Shown: in pieces, positions 10,972 through 22,800 of the stretch
Layout of the letters: every line of letters begins with the position of its first letter
How positions within the stretch are numbered: position 1 is the first letter of the stretch
Source: Terfezia claveryi
Taxonomy: Eukaryota > Ascomycota > Pezizomycetes > Pezizales > Pezizaceae
Assembly (NCBI GenBank): GCA_015179025.1
Contig: WHUX01000017.1
Location: forward strand, 186,001 to 250,000
DNA: 64,000 nucleotides
Reading direction: 5' to 3'
Notes under the pieces: model-generated
Database searches by the model: none
Told to the model about the DNA's origin: nothing
The model's input: only the letters and a program-made list of their open reading frames with translations
Made by a program: the position numbers and the translations under genes

Positions 10972-11300
10972 TTATGCGTGAGAAGAAGCAGCGGGGTTGC
11001 TCAATGGCTTAGAGTCGAGTTGCTTGCCATTCTAAACCCATGGTTATTAGTTACAATTGTGCCTCCCAAAGATGCGCAATATGCTCCTTACCTCCCACCT
11101 CGCCATCTTCAACTCCATATCTCCACGGCGCTCGGCAGCGAGACGATGCTGCTCCTTAAGACTTCGGCGAACGACTCTGGCGGCGATCGCAAGGTACCTG
11201 TTGTAGCTGTAATCCAGCCCCGTCAGTTTCCGGTGCTAAATAATGCCCCGATATAGGGTCCGCCTCACGTGAATCCGGCGGCTTTCCAGGCGGCAACCAT
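10972..11300 (-). CDS. ATP15: Mitochondrial ATP synthase F1 epsilon subunit
   Basis: Three exons (11300-11269, 11206-11092, 11031-10972) give 68 residues, normal for the eukaryotic F1 epsilon chain. The start MVAAWKAAGFT, then YNRYLAIAARVVRRSLKEQ and ERRGDMELKMARWENGKQ, match the conserved pattern of this small central-stalk subunit. It lies in the matrix and helps to couple the gamma-delta rotor to the c-ring. No separate signal peptide is expected, since the N-terminal helix serves as targeting signal. The introns are 62 and 60 nt with GTGAGG and GTAAGG donors. The gene is too fragmented for a long open frame to reveal it. It precedes NAA35 in tandem. Confidence 0.92.
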
Positions 11301-11698
11301 CTTGACTGACTTTGTGAATGAAGATTTTTGACTGAGAGAATATCAAGCAGGGTCTTGCGGATTGAATATGAATGTTTCGGAAGTCCGGTTGCTAAGTTGG
11401 TGAGCTGATTATCATGGCCTTACTAAGCAAAGAACGAAGTTAACGGCACGTGATAGGCAACCGAGCCACAGGTCAGATCGAGATAGATAAATTGAGACGA
11501 TACTGGAAGAAAAACAATAAGAAAAATGTATGTACTATGTTCAAAGAGGAATTTCTTTACAATTTCGAATATAAAGCCCAAGAACAGGCTATCGTGCTTC
11601 CCGTACGCTTTTCAGAAAATGGTACTATAAATGCATCTAACAAAAACCATCCCTCCTGCACTCTATTACCCGCATAAACCAAAAGTCACAAAGAAAGG
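11301..11698. other. Spacer between QCR2 and ATP15
   Basis: About 400 bp holding the presumed ATP15 promoter and the QCR2 3' end. A 75-codon plus-strand open frame at 11450-11677 shows no domain and is probably chance. Confidence 0.4.
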
Positions 11699-13231
11699 TC
11701 AAATCTTCAATCCTAGTTCCTCAGCAAATGGAAGGACATGGCAATCGCCAACAGCAGCATAGGTTGCCCTTCCACTCAATATGTTCGAAGCAGCCTTAGT
11801 ATGTATTAGCAGTGTCATGGGTGGAGGGTATTGGAATAACAATTTGTGTACCTTCTTTACAGAGTCAGCTGTAACGGCTTCAATGGCCCTGACAACTACA
11901 TTGGCCTGAGGAGCAGTTCCATTCTGAATAAGGCTTTGTCCAACAAGCTCCAATCCGACTGATCGGCCCTCAACCTCAGACAAAATATCGAACTTGGCCT
12001 GAGCAATGGCCTTCTTAACATCCTCTTCATTGACCCTCGTGACATCGTTAATAGCCTTCACCACGGCCTGTCCAGCCTTCTCCAACAAAGCATCAGGGCC
12101 TTCGACGGTGATGTATAGGAGACCGGCATCAGTGAAATGCTGCTGTTTAGCAACAGCAGAGACACCTGGGAACCCGGCAACGGCTCTGCTCAAGAGCGAG
12201 AATCCGGCGTTCCACTTGACAGCGGTCTCGCCACCAAGGAGGTGGGTAAGAACCTTGTATTCAGCTTTGAAGTTTGGTGAAGAAGGAGTCCCTGGGAAAG
12301 CAATAATGTACGAGCTTCCAGCAGCAGAGCTGACACGAGCCTCTCCTCCGAAGTACTTGGTTGATGGGCTGCTAGCCTTCGAGCCAGTCTTAAGGTTACC
12401 AAAGAATTCAATTGTCCACTTGTTAAGTTGGGCGTGGGGTGCACCAGATGCTACGAGGGCGATATTGTACTTGTTGTAGACCTGAGAAGCGTATTGCTCG
12501 ATGGAGCCCGGGTTGACATACTTGTTCGTAGTAGCCAATAGTGAAGCACCCAAGCCCCTGTGGAATGCTGCACCAAACGCATATTCAAGAGCCAATCTCG
12601 AAGGACTGGCCATCAGCTTCTTTAAGTCATATTGCATGGTGGGGGCAACCTCCTCAGAGAAGACATAGTCTATAGCCAAGCCCTCCGTAATCAGTACATT
12701 AGCATCAATAGCAAATAGCTCAGGACATACGCTGGAATCTTGTTGATGTAAGAACATCCGCCATAGCTTCGACGAAATATGGAAGGTCTTGACGGAGGAA
12801 TTGAGCCTTGAGCACAACATTCTCCCGAGAGACACTGGACCCAATTTTACCACCAAGCAATTCCGACTCCCTCTGTACCCTTAAGGCGGAGCGCTTGTCG
12901 GTATTCTATTGCAGTCCAATGCGTCAGTATTGGCTCCTCCGCTTTATCTTTGCATTTCCCTTATTCCCTAGGGCCCTACCTTCCAGGTGAATTGCTGAAG
13001 GGCATGAGCCAAGCCTGGTGCTGCCTCGTATCTGCTTCCGCCACGGACCACCAATGCCAATGATGTTGTTGGAGCACCATCATCCCTGGATGCGATTTTG
13101 ATACCTTGGGCATCTGAAACCTCAAACTGGAATGGGTTTGACCCGGCGGCAGCCGCAATGGTTCGGGAGTAACTTGGGGCCGTTCGCAGGCATTGGGTGG
13201 TCGCCCGTGATAGGGAGCTTCGAGCAAGCAT
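11699..13231 (-). CDS. QCR2: Ubiquinol-cytochrome c reductase core subunit 2 (complex III)
   Basis: Exons 13231-12980, 12905-12731, 12669-11852 and 11794-11699 give 446 residues. The N-terminus [20 protein letters not shown] is basic, Ser/Thr-rich and acid-free, as in a matrix-targeting presequence. After it comes the M16 peptidase-like fold: [36 protein letters not shown] and [16 protein letters not shown]. The zinc-binding HxxEH of active processing peptidases is absent, as expected for core protein 2. The C-terminal [12 protein letters not shown] segment closes the second M16 domain. An in-frame ATG 37 codons upstream (13342) would lengthen the presequence; I prefer 13231 because the presequence starts there in a typical way. 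The gene is divergent from RPC82 across about 420 bp. Confidence 0.93.
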
Positions 13232-13652
13232 TCTGGGATGTAGGCTCGAGAGAGGGTTCGTGGCTAGCGACGGAAAAGGTGGGGATTCGACACGGAAGAG
13301 CGAGACTGGCAAAGGTGGGATGGGTCTTGCATTCGAAAGCACTCTGATTGGTGGGTCACCGCAATAGGTTCCTGCGGGGTCTGGAATGTACGCAGCCCCG
13401 GCGCAGTCTGTGTCCAGGGCTCCCGCGAATGTGTTACCGCGAATGTGTCAGCACGAAGCCTTGCGGCTCACGAAGCGTGGTCAACGATAAATTATATTTT
13501 TGAAAGTCTCCATGGATCCAGTTCCCCACAATCCCAAGAGCAGATCTTTGAACCCCGACACAGGCCTTGCCCAATCTTCCTAAAGGATCGGACATACGCC
13601 TGCTTCTATCTACCGAAAACCACGCCAATCTGGTTGCTGATTAGGCCATGGG
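13232..13652. promoter_or_regulatory. Divergent promoter region between QCR2 and RPC82
   Basis: This 421-bp interval separates the start codons of two divergent housekeeping genes and must contain both promoters. A direct repeat CCGCGAATGTGT occurs at about 13424 and 13437. No TATA box is obvious. The regulatory role is inferred from gene orientation alone. Confidence 0.5.
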
Positions 13653-15762
13653 ATGTCTCAAGTAGGTTTTCCTCATATCCCCAAGCCTTTCCAAAGCTGA
13701 AATCCCTTGAAACGCAGAAAAACGCAGCCGAGCTTTGTGTCGTCGTATTGAAGGAGATCTATGGTGAAGTTTCCGCGGTAGGTTCTCAATACTAAAAAAC
13801 TTTACAATTTCTTGGAAACCGAACTCTGTGTAACAACTGAGGTCTAACGCAGAAAGTCGCTTCTGTCCTTCTCGAATATGGTCGGCTCAACCTACAAACC
13901 CTAGTCCGGTACAGCAAGCTCCCTGAAAAGATTGTGAAACAGACGCTCGTGGTGCTTATTCAGCTACATCTGGTAGTCCACTTCACCCACAAGGAAGGCC
14001 ATCGGGATGAGGTATACTACGAATGCGCATGGCTCCAAATATATGAGTTACTCCATGCCGGGAAGATGATTGCCATGGTGGAAGAGCAGTTTGGTTCTGA
14101 TGGAGCTTATATCATTAGCAACATGATGCAAATGGGACACGTGCGGGTCAGTGACTTTTTGGCCGGAAGTGGTTTGTCCAATACCCCGAAAGATACACCT
14201 ATCAATGGTACGACAAATGGCATTGCAGATTCGAGTAAATCAGCGCCACCATCTTTAGCCAGCTTGAAGACGGTCATGGGCGATTTACTTAAGAGCCGGT
14301 ACCTCATACAAGTCCAGGAATTTCACATGCATCCAGAAACAGATGTTATCAACGATATCCGGGCGAAGATTACAAAGCAGATTAAGGAGAGTCATGGGGC
14401 TATGAGTGACTTGAAACTTAAGAAGCTGGTGGATGGTCAGCTGAAGGCCAAGCTGCGAGAGATGGCAGTGGGGGATACTTCGGAGAATGCAGGGATGAAG
14501 AAAAGAATGGCGACTGTTGAGGCCACTACATTAAAACGACCCTCGAAAAGGGCCAAGCTGTCCACCACATTTGAGGATGTTTCTGGAAAAGAAGCCGTAT
14601 GGGAAATAGACGAAAGCATTATTGTTCGAGTAAATCATGAGAAATTTCTGATACTATTCCGGAATAAGGAGCTTGTGGCATTTTCTCAGCGGAGGTTGGG
14701 AAAGACTACCGCCCAAGTCTATGGGCAGCTATTGAAGGGTTTAGAGGACAAAATCCTACGCTGCCAGGACAGTATTGACACAGATGAGGATGATGCTATC
14801 GATGCACAGAAAAAGTTCAAACTTAGCACGCTCGAGCTCTCGCGAATATTTGATAAGGATCTTGAGCTAGACAACTCGATAGCAGCAGTTCCCAAAAGCA
14901 TCACAAATGGCAAAAAGCGAGCGCGTGAGGATGATGATATGGGAATCAATGGCAGAAACGGGGTCATCAATGGAATTGATGATGAGGAGGAGGATCAAGA
15001 TGACGATGACGATGTTGATGAATGGGCCCAAGACGAGCAGGAGATGAACCCGGAAACAGCAGCAAAGAAGCGGCGCATGGGCATTATAAAAGCACATCTT
15101 GATTTGTTAGCTCAGGACTCCTATCACTTTGTGAAATCGGAAGGGAACCGAGGTCTAGGTGAATGGAGTGTAGATTTCGGCGGTCTTATGAAGATTATAA
15201 AGCAAGTTGAGATGGAGAAAATCATAGAGCAAAGATTCGGTGGCGTGGGACTGCGGCTACTGAGAATACTACGAGAGAAGGGGAAGTTGGATGAGAAACA
15301 GGTAACCTTGCCCCAAAACGATTAGACCAAGGCCAGTACTTAATCTTCTAACATTAACAGCTCGCCACCATTGCCCTCCGAAAATCAACCTCCATCCGCT
15401 CCACTCTCTCCTCTCTCCAGGAAGCCGGGCATCTTGAGCTCCAAGAAGTCCCCAAAACTGCGGATCGTGCCGCATCCCGTACGATTTTCCTCTGGTACTT
15501 TGACCCTGATCGGGCACGCCTCAACGTCCTTCATGATGTCTATAAAGCCCTCGCACGGACGCTACAACGCATCGCACATGAACGAAGCGAAGTGCAACAG
15601 CTACTAGAAAAGGCGGAGCGTACAGATATTGCTGGGAAGGAAGAACATTACCTGAGCAAGGCGGAATTGAGAGCTATCGCAAGGTTCAGGGTGGTGGAAG
15701 AAAAGCTCTTGGGACAGGTTGGAAGGCTAGATAGGCAGGTGATGATTTTTAGAGATTTCTGA
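13653..15762 (+). CDS. RPC82: DNA-directed RNA polymerase III subunit C82/RPC3
   Basis: Exons 13653-13661, 13718-13777, 13853-15301 and 15361-15762 give 639 residues, close to the usual fungal length. The protein starts MSQ, spliced to KNAAELCVVVLKEIYGEVSA, then KVASVLLEYGRLNLQTLVRY and DEVYYECAWLQIYELLHAGK, the winged-helix repeats of RPC82. An acidic patch (DDEEEDQDDDDDVDEWAQ) lies near residue 370, and the C-terminal FRVVEEKLLGQVGRLDRQVM forms the closing coiled coil. RPC82 belongs to the C82-C34-C31 subcomplex that recruits TFIIIB and opens promoters for tRNA and 5S genes. The start is inferred: the long open frame upstream has no ATG, and only a 9-nt first exon with a 56-nt intron gives an ATG in frame. 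Confidence 0.9.
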
Positions 15763-17507
15763 AATCCTTGCCTGTTGATATGCCCGACGGAGGGCTATTA
15801 TCCAGATGGACTGTCTTTCGACCACCACTAGATGTATATGTACGATTTGCTGTACGATGTAGATGGCATGATGTAGCGTTTTGGCTAGAGCAGCAACGGC
15901 GCATTCTTCCTGTTTTTTTTCTCATTTTAATGATTTTTTGAATTTTTTTTCAGCTTTTCTTTGCTCTTTGGGTGTTAGGGAAATATTTTAGGAAAATAAT
16001 ACCAGGAACCGCCGCCTTTGGTCAGCAGGCATTACTCATACCGGTAGTGGTTAGCCCATACGCAGGAGCGCCGCCCCCCTTACACTTGCGTAGCCTGGTT
16101 AGGTACACTTACCGAAACCCCTTACGTTCGAAAACTGCGGCCCAGTCCCATACGGGGTTAAACCTCGAAACCTTAAAACCCCTGCATTACACACCACAAC
16201 ACATTATCGCACAGCGCTTACCCAACACAGCCATATCATCACGGCGTTTTAAGCCCTCTTTTTATTACCGATAGGTATGTACAAGCTGATGATAGCACAC
16301 ATGGCCTGGCCAACCACCCTGCGCGTGGACCCTTTAAGAGACACGGTAGTCCGGTTCTCTTAGGCCTGCGAATAAGGTAATATCGGGAAGCACCCAAAGA
16401 GTCGCATAGTATACTTGTATATCGCGGTGAGAGGGAAAAATAAAATAAAATAAAAAAGCAAGCAGTTCAAAGGGAAATGTAGAGCGACGAGGGTGTAGGT
16501 ACGTACTTACGTATTATGTACAGTTAGGTACGTACCTAGCCAGTACGTATGTATCCAACAAAGAAAGATCCATCAACAGCTAATCGTCATTTTGAAACCC
16601 ACACCCACTTATTGTTTCAGCGCCCCTTCCTTCCCGAGATAAGTTAGGGTATAAGTACATATTCCACTCGATGCACATCTCCCCATTTTCACATCCTTGT
16701 CCTCCCAGTTTCACAAGACGCAAGCCCTGAAATTACATGCATTGCAGTTGGTGACAACATCGCAAGTTTTTGACAGGTGTGCCTGAAACGGCTTTGACGA
16801 TTTGGTTCCAGTATTGGATTCTTCAGGATGGTGGCCCTTCATTCATTTTGGTTGGTCCCGTCGTGAAGCAGTCGGGCTTGGAATTGTTTATAACTCAAAT
16901 GTGGTCTGGTTAACCAGATGACTAGTTTATGCAGGAACGCTCTTGCCGAGATAGTTTAATTTAACCTCCAGGTAAGCTGCGACGGTACCGGTAATCATTG
17001 CCGATCTCGTCAACCACAATTGGCACCACTCACAACACTTTTTCACGTTTCAAAATCTCACTATTATTCCCGAAGAGTCACTCCGCTTTGTCTTGTTTCG
17101 TTTCACATCAATTTTTTCACACATAGATAGATAATTCACCCTCCATTGGAATCCAAGGGAATAAACTTTAGGACTTGTTCCAAGACCGTTTCCAGTCAAA
17201 ATCTTGCCCAGTATTGCCCGCCCTTGTCCAAAATCCCTGATCCCGCAGTCACCAACAATATGTACAATGAAATGCAACAAATAATATCCATCTTTGGAGA
17301 AAAAAAACATAAACTCATGTCATGGCGTCAAGCGAAATACAGTAGGTATATGAAACACAAAATACCAAGAAATTGCCTGCAACCCCTGAACCTTGTGCAT
17401 GCAACCAATTCCATATCCGATTGTCGCCACCAGTCCACGTTATCCTTTCCATTATGAATCACATACCCCATTCCGATTCCACCATACCAATACAATGGGG
17501 AGCTTTT
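15763..17507. other. Intergenic DNA, no gene seen
   Basis: A 100-codon open frame at 15972-16274 has no recognised domain; its composition is like repeat-derived sequence, but I could not show a second copy. The rest is low-complexity or AT-rich. The 3' end of the CAP gene lies at its right edge. Confidence 0.35.
16495..16556. repeat. TACGTA-rich palindromic low-complexity repeat
   Basis: Overlapping TAGGTACGTACCTA-type palindromes fill this stretch, with TACGTA or GTACGTAC words at short intervals. It is a simple-sequence patch of the sort often seen between genes of filamentous ascomycetes. Confidence 0.65.
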
Positions 17508-18536
17508 TTATGATTTGGGGGCAGAGACATTGTCATCGAACGATCCTATCAGGTTGCCCTCATCGTAGTTGCAGCTGTAATAGGTGCCAGGAGTCCCATT
17601 GGCGCCGTTACATACTTTCTGTGCACAACCGATCTTGGTGGCAGCCTTCCAAACGACCTGGGTGAAGTGACCAGTTCCAGGCTAGAAAAAATCAGTTAGC
17701 CAAGAGATAATTTAAGAAGAATTGTTAAATGAAACGATGAACTTACATAGAAGTCGGGTTTGTCGAAAGGGTACTCTGTCCACTCGTCAAACCAAGCCTG
17801 GATACTCGCCGCAATGGATGGATAGCCTGCACCCAAGTTCTCACCGTACTTGCGAGGACTGCTGTGCTCAAACACACATGGGTTGACGTGGTTTTGAGCA
17901 TAGTCAGCCATTGTGCGATCGAGAGTGAGTGGGCCTGCGCCGGTCCTTGCACGGAGCTCGTTGTGCTTGCCGACATACATGCGTTCGAAGTCGGACATAC
18001 TATCACCGGGGATAATACCGACTGGGGGTGTGTTTGTAGGTGACGGCAGGGGAGTGGAAGTTGTCTTTTTTGGCGTAGGCTTAGGCTTAGGCTTAGAATC
18101 GGCAACCGGCCCATTGGTTGACGGCAATGGCGCTGGTGGGTAGGGGTTGGGTGTTGGCTCAGGTGTTGGCTCAGGTGTTGGCTCAGGAGTAGGAGTTGGC
18201 TCAGGAGTTGGCTCGGCGTCGGGAGTTGGCTCGGGAGTGGGAGTTGGCTCGGGTGTTGTCTCAAGAGTGGGGGTAACATCTGGAGTATGTGGAGGCAGTG
18301 GCACAGAAGAGGACTCTGGAGCGTAGACAACTTCCGTTACCCTATAAACAAAACCAATATTAGATATCAGAGGATTGATTGATTCATTCGGAATGAATAA
18401 GATTCACTCACGTAATAGTCTCTGTGACGACCTTCACTTTCCCGTTACCGCGGCCCCTCTTCTGGAGAGATGCTGGAGCTGCAAGCGCAAGTGATGCAAA
18501 CCCTAGGGCTGCAAGGGAAATCAAAGAGCAACGCAT
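17508..18536 (-). CDS. Secreted CAP/SCP/PR-1 domain protein with Pro-Thr-Glu repeat linker
   Basis: Exons 18536-18412, 18341-17747 and 17681-17508 give 297 residues. Residues 1-20 ([19 protein letters not shown]) are a signal peptide, and SLQKR shortly after is a likely Kex2 site. A linker of about 70 residues repeats [12 protein letters not shown] units and then runs into [10 protein letters not shown], a probably extended, O-glycosylated spacer or wall tether. The C-terminal CAP domain shows [28 protein letters not shown], the CAP1 signature [16 protein letters not shown] and the CAP2 signature [13 protein letters not shown]. The conserved His and Glu of the CAP cavity are present. Family members are extracellular, and several fungal ones bind sterols or fatty acids; a role here is not shown. 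I chose the inner ATG because it starts the signal peptide; the upstream ATG adds 26 residues without one. Confidence 0.88.
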
Positions 18537-18654
18537 CCTGAATATGTTGGAGAGAATGAATGTGCAGGTGCTTGTTGTTACTGTTGAGCTTGACGAGAGT
18601 AATGATTCAGACAAAGCAGCACAGCTACCTTTGACTACAGAGTGAAGTGGTTGT

Positions 18655-18675
18655 AGAAGTAATATATAAAGGAAT
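18655..18675 (-). promoter_or_regulatory. Possible TATA box of the CAP gene
   Basis: On the minus strand the sequence reads TTTATATATT about 130 bp before the ATG at 18536. The position and motif fit a TATA element; there is no other support. Confidence 0.35.
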
Positions 18676-20028
18676 GTGAAGCCCCGGAATGCAAATAAAG
18701 AACGTTGTTTCGTAAAGCTTGTTGCTATATGGATCGACGTGGAATGGTCTTATAGCTTTTTCGAGACTGGTTCACAAAATGTCAAATGCAAACAAAACCC
18801 AATGGATGTGTAGTCAGCTGTGCAGCGCAACAAAGCCGACAGCGGGGGAATGAGTCCGGTGTCAATTGAGTCTGATATAAAGAGTGACTTAGCCTCGAAG
18901 ATCTCAACAAGTAAGATGCGACAGCCAGCTAGGAATACACAAAGGACAGGACGTCTGGGTGGGGTGAAGAGAGAAGGTGCATAGCTGTGGGCGCAGGCCA
19001 AATATATTCGCTGCCTGAGAGAGGGGCTGAATAGGGGTGTTTGAAATATGGGAATGTAGGTAATGTCCCTCCATTATTGCTAGGGATTGCAGGTCAGTGA
19101 GCGGCAGGGCATCTGAAACGTCTAACAGCGATACATATGGGAAATACTCGGCCCCTGCATAAATCACCACAAGCCAAATTAAAATCGTTGGGTTTAAAGT
19201 GTTAAAGTTGAACCCGAGACAAAGGTGGGCAGCTGCAGGGGTATATTGAATGCGTGCTTCCATTCTTTTAGAGTCGCAATTTGATTCGTGCACAAGCCGT
19301 GCCTTAATATTGCCCGCCGAAAACAAGGGCCTCTGCCGTCTCATTTCCGAACTTGTTACAGAGCACGCGCCCATCTGTGGAAGGTAGAATTGTAGGATAT
19401 TAAAAGTCCAACGAGTTCGGCCTTTCGGGGTTCCTTCTCTGGATGTTCCTTGATGTATGATGCTGGTGTTGGGAACGAAATTCCCTGTGAGGAGTGCTAC
19501 AGTAAACGGCACCTTTTTTCTTCCATCGAGTCAGGATCAGGACACAGGGATATGGTGACGAAGCCCAAATCTCGGCTAATTTATCCCAGGTCAGTCCTTC
19601 TCACTTTAGTCATTGCGAAATATTTCAAGCCCAGATGGTAGTAGGAATCGCCATAAGTAAACAAAGTAACTGAAATTTCTTCACAAAATCAACCTGTATT
19701 GCCTAGCCAGTCCGAACATCTACAAAAGTCATTCATTTTTCTAAGCAGCTATCAAGCACACTCAGTTCAGTGCTAGGACCAAACTTCATTGATGTTGAAT
19801 TGATTGGAAATGGCAAAAATTTGATTATCAGCTTACCGTGTGCATTAGCATGGAGAAAAGATAATCCTGTCACCGTTGCTCCCGCTCGGCCCCAGTAGGT
19901 AGACAGTGCATGTCAATCCCCTTGGGATTCTCATTCGTGAGAGAGGCCGACTCAGTAGACTAGCCCTGGTATGACTAGGTGACCCAAAGGCCTACCTAGT
20001 GCTCCCACGGAGAAAAAGGAAAAAAAAG
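18676..20028. other. Intergenic DNA, no gene seen
   Basis: About 1.35 kb between two minus-strand genes. A 202-codon open frame at 18904-19512 (minus) lacks conserved pattern and is judged chance. The right end holds the 3' flank of the MFS transporter. Confidence 0.4.
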
Positions 20029-21626
20029 TCACTGTTTCTTCATCGCTACTGATAGCTTTTCCGAGTCCTTGATGCTAAGCCAGAAAAGCCCAGCGACAAG
20101 GAGCATTCCCACTCCTCCAGTGATGTACGCTAATTCCCGACCTGCCCACCAGTAGAAAGTGCCTTTTGCGGGTTACTAGATGCCCAATAAAACAGTTCCG
20201 CAGCACTTTGAAACCACTATACGGACGGGAACTTACAGAAAACAATTGGCCCTAAAGCTCTCCCGACCTGACCTGTAACATGTCAGTTTTACCTTCAGCC
20301 CGTCTGGCAAACGGATGATCGACTTACCTGCAGCTCTAAATCCACCAAGCATTTTACCCCTCTCTTTCTCCCTACCAAGCATGCTAGTAAGTGCAGTCAG
20401 GCCAGTCACAACAGTTGCGCTCGTGACAGCCAGGAAGGCCGCGGCAAGATAGAGTCCCTTCTGGCTGTCAATACTCCCCAAGACGAAGAAGCTCACTGCA
20501 GCGCTGAAAAGACCAGTTTTAACCACGGTGAGGGGTGGAGCTCTCCTAGTGAAACCCCCTTGAAGAACCGCTGCAAGTAAGCCGACAAACCCTAGAAGCT
20601 GTCCGTTGTCTTTGGATGAGTAATTGAACAAATCGAAAGTCATGAACGGCAGGCTGAATTCCATCCCACTGAAGATGAATAAGAAAAAAAAGTGAATTAG
20701 ACTCAACATGCCGAGTCCCTTTGTGCTAGTTTTTGCTTCTCCCTGCTTTTTACTTTGCAATGGTCGGGTTTCTGGCAGCTTCGCATACAGGAAAGCCGTT
20801 TCCAACAGCAAGAGACCGAGTGAGAAGGTAGCTGCGGCTGCAAATGGATTTGCAGTTGAAAACGTCTGGTGAGAGAGATATGCTCCGATCATTGGCCCAA
20901 AGGTGAATGCAACGGAGAATGCAATCCCCACAAGAGCCAGGGCGGATCCTCTTGTCTCAGGTGTGCTAACATCCGTGGCAATTGCGAGAGCAAGTTGTAC
21001 ATTTCCTTCTGATAATCCACCCACAACCCGAGAAGTTATGAATACTGGGAAATTGTATGCGACTACCCATAGAGCAACTGAGAGAATGTTTCCCAACATA
21101 GAGTATAGGAGGGCAGTTCGACGCCTAGACTGCGATATTAGGCTAATAGTCCGTCTGTTATGGATCATGTGACCCACCCAAATTTATCACTCAATGACCC
21201 TATGATGGGGCTCGCAAATGCCTGTAGAAGGGAAAATAGAGAGCCCATAGCCCCACCAAGTAATACAACGTCGAATCTGGCGCTGATAGGACGTGCAAAG
21301 GCCGCCTTGTAGCTATTTAGATATCCAAGCACCGAATTGAGCATAACATTGTTTGGTTGGTCTCTATAGAAGTCCAACAGGCGGGGGAATAGCGGAAGGA
21401 TCATAGTGAAAGACAGCTGGTGGAGAATGATAAGCACAACACTTCTGGGGTGACTATTAAAGGCCGGGAGGGAGGTTCTTACGAGATCCAAAACTAGAGA
21501 TATAAACAGGATGCGAACAACGAATTTGGCGAAGGCAGCTGCCTTAACCTCATCTTTCGAAGCAGCCGACCTGGATTCCTCTGCCATGGTGGATTTCTCA
21601 GACTTGACAGAACCCGGGAAGCTCAT
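20029..21626 (-). CDS. Major facilitator superfamily transporter
   Basis: Exons 21626-21483, 21416-21178, 21124-20328, 20272-20237 and 20162-20029 give 449 residues. The loop between helices 2 and 3 carries the MFS signature SLSDKFGRRT, formed across intron 2. Roughly 10-12 hydrophobic segments follow, including ILSVALWVVAYNFPVFITSR, the proton-antiporter-like GNVQLALAIATDVSTPETRG region, and a final helix before the charged end SIKDSEKLSVAMKKQ. The overall pattern resembles tetracycline-resistance-like or MFSD10-type proteins with a long first loop containing DFYRDQPNN. It is a membrane transporter; substrate and direction are unknown. A neighbouring splice choice at intron 2 would give KFGWSRRRT; the chosen one gives the canonical motif. 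Confidence 0.85.
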
Positions 21627-22800
21627 AATGGCAGGAAGACTGAATCGAACGACCGATAATTGACAGATCTGGCAATGCTTATAAAATCTCGATCCGTACA
21701 CTGAGGCGTGATACTGCACACCACAGCTCGCTTTCGAGTCTTAGGTACGGGTAGCCGCAAACATAAAATAAGGCCAATATCCTTGCACATTTATATGCAC
21801 AAGTTAGCAGGAATATACTTGAGGACAGGTGTTCGGGGCTGCCTACCGTATTATTGCAGCATCTACCGAGGGGCTAGTGCAAGCATTGCAGCTGCAGCTT
21901 GAGAGTATCGCGCGACGCTATTAAACAAATGGTGGTGCCAAGAAATCCTCCTGATCAGTGATCGGTGGCCGGCGTTTGCACTAGTCTGCACTAGTCTGGT
22001 TGCTAGGAATCACAGCAAAAGTGCCTCCGTCGGCTATTACCTGCGCTTTTGGCACTGAGCTTGAGCTTGATATGAAGTTGAAGTTCTCGGAAACTGAAAA
22101 GTTGGGAAAATACATAATTCCCCATAAAATTTAGCGCCATTTTTTTGCCTTTTTGGAAATGGATTCTATTCTACCTGGTTTTTAACATTTTTCGTGCGAT
22201 AGCCACTATTGGTGTGATTCCGGCGAAGACTTTTGTCTACATATTGCCCGTTCTAAATTCAGGGTAACATAGAACTATCAGTAGTAAATATAAACATTCA
22301 CCGTATAGCTAACAATCAAGATTGTATAAGACAGGTAAAATAAGAACGCATACAAAGCTCCTATATGCCCTAGGTGCCACGAAATGCTACCATCGCTATG
22401 CCTACCGGTTTGCCTTGCCAGTGGCAATCATCTATTATCAAATCTATCGAGGCAAAAGTAGGTAAAAATTTCCTTAGTCTTGTACATGTTAATCGCCCAG
22501 ACAATGCGGTTGGGAATTGGAGCATTCTTTACGAGGGGTTGGTTACGAGAATAGTTGTCTGATATTGTCATAGCTTAGTCAGACAATGATGCTTCTCCAG
22601 GGCTTCAACCTCGGTTTCGGTTCAATTACCCCAGATTACCGTTACCCGTGCAATTATATTAGGTTTCTTCGATTCCCTCTGGGAAGTGCGTCGCTACATA
22701 TATCGATTCATTATATCCGACCACGTCTTCGTTTGGGTTTTCGAATCCCCTGACGCCGGTTTTGGAGCGTATTGTGAACGACCAATCGTCTTTGCACAAT
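21627..22800. other. Intergenic DNA between divergent MFS and carrier genes
   Basis: About 1.2 kb holding the promoters of the genes at 21626 (minus) and 22801 (plus). An 11-bp duplication GCACTAGTCTG occurs near 21978-21999. No gene is visible. Confidence 0.4.

Noticed and set aside
13232..13342. 37-residue N-terminal extension of QCR2
   Set aside because: In frame, but proline-rich and unlike a presequence; the inner ATG begins a typical mitochondrial targeting signal.
15972..16274. 100-codon ORF that looks repeat-derived
   Set aside because: No start context, no domain and no second copy in the window; kept only as a note in the intergenic entry.
18904..19512. 202-codon minus-strand open frame
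   Set aside because: No domain, no coding-like residue pattern, no splice-supported extension; it lies in the promoter-side DNA of the CAP gene.
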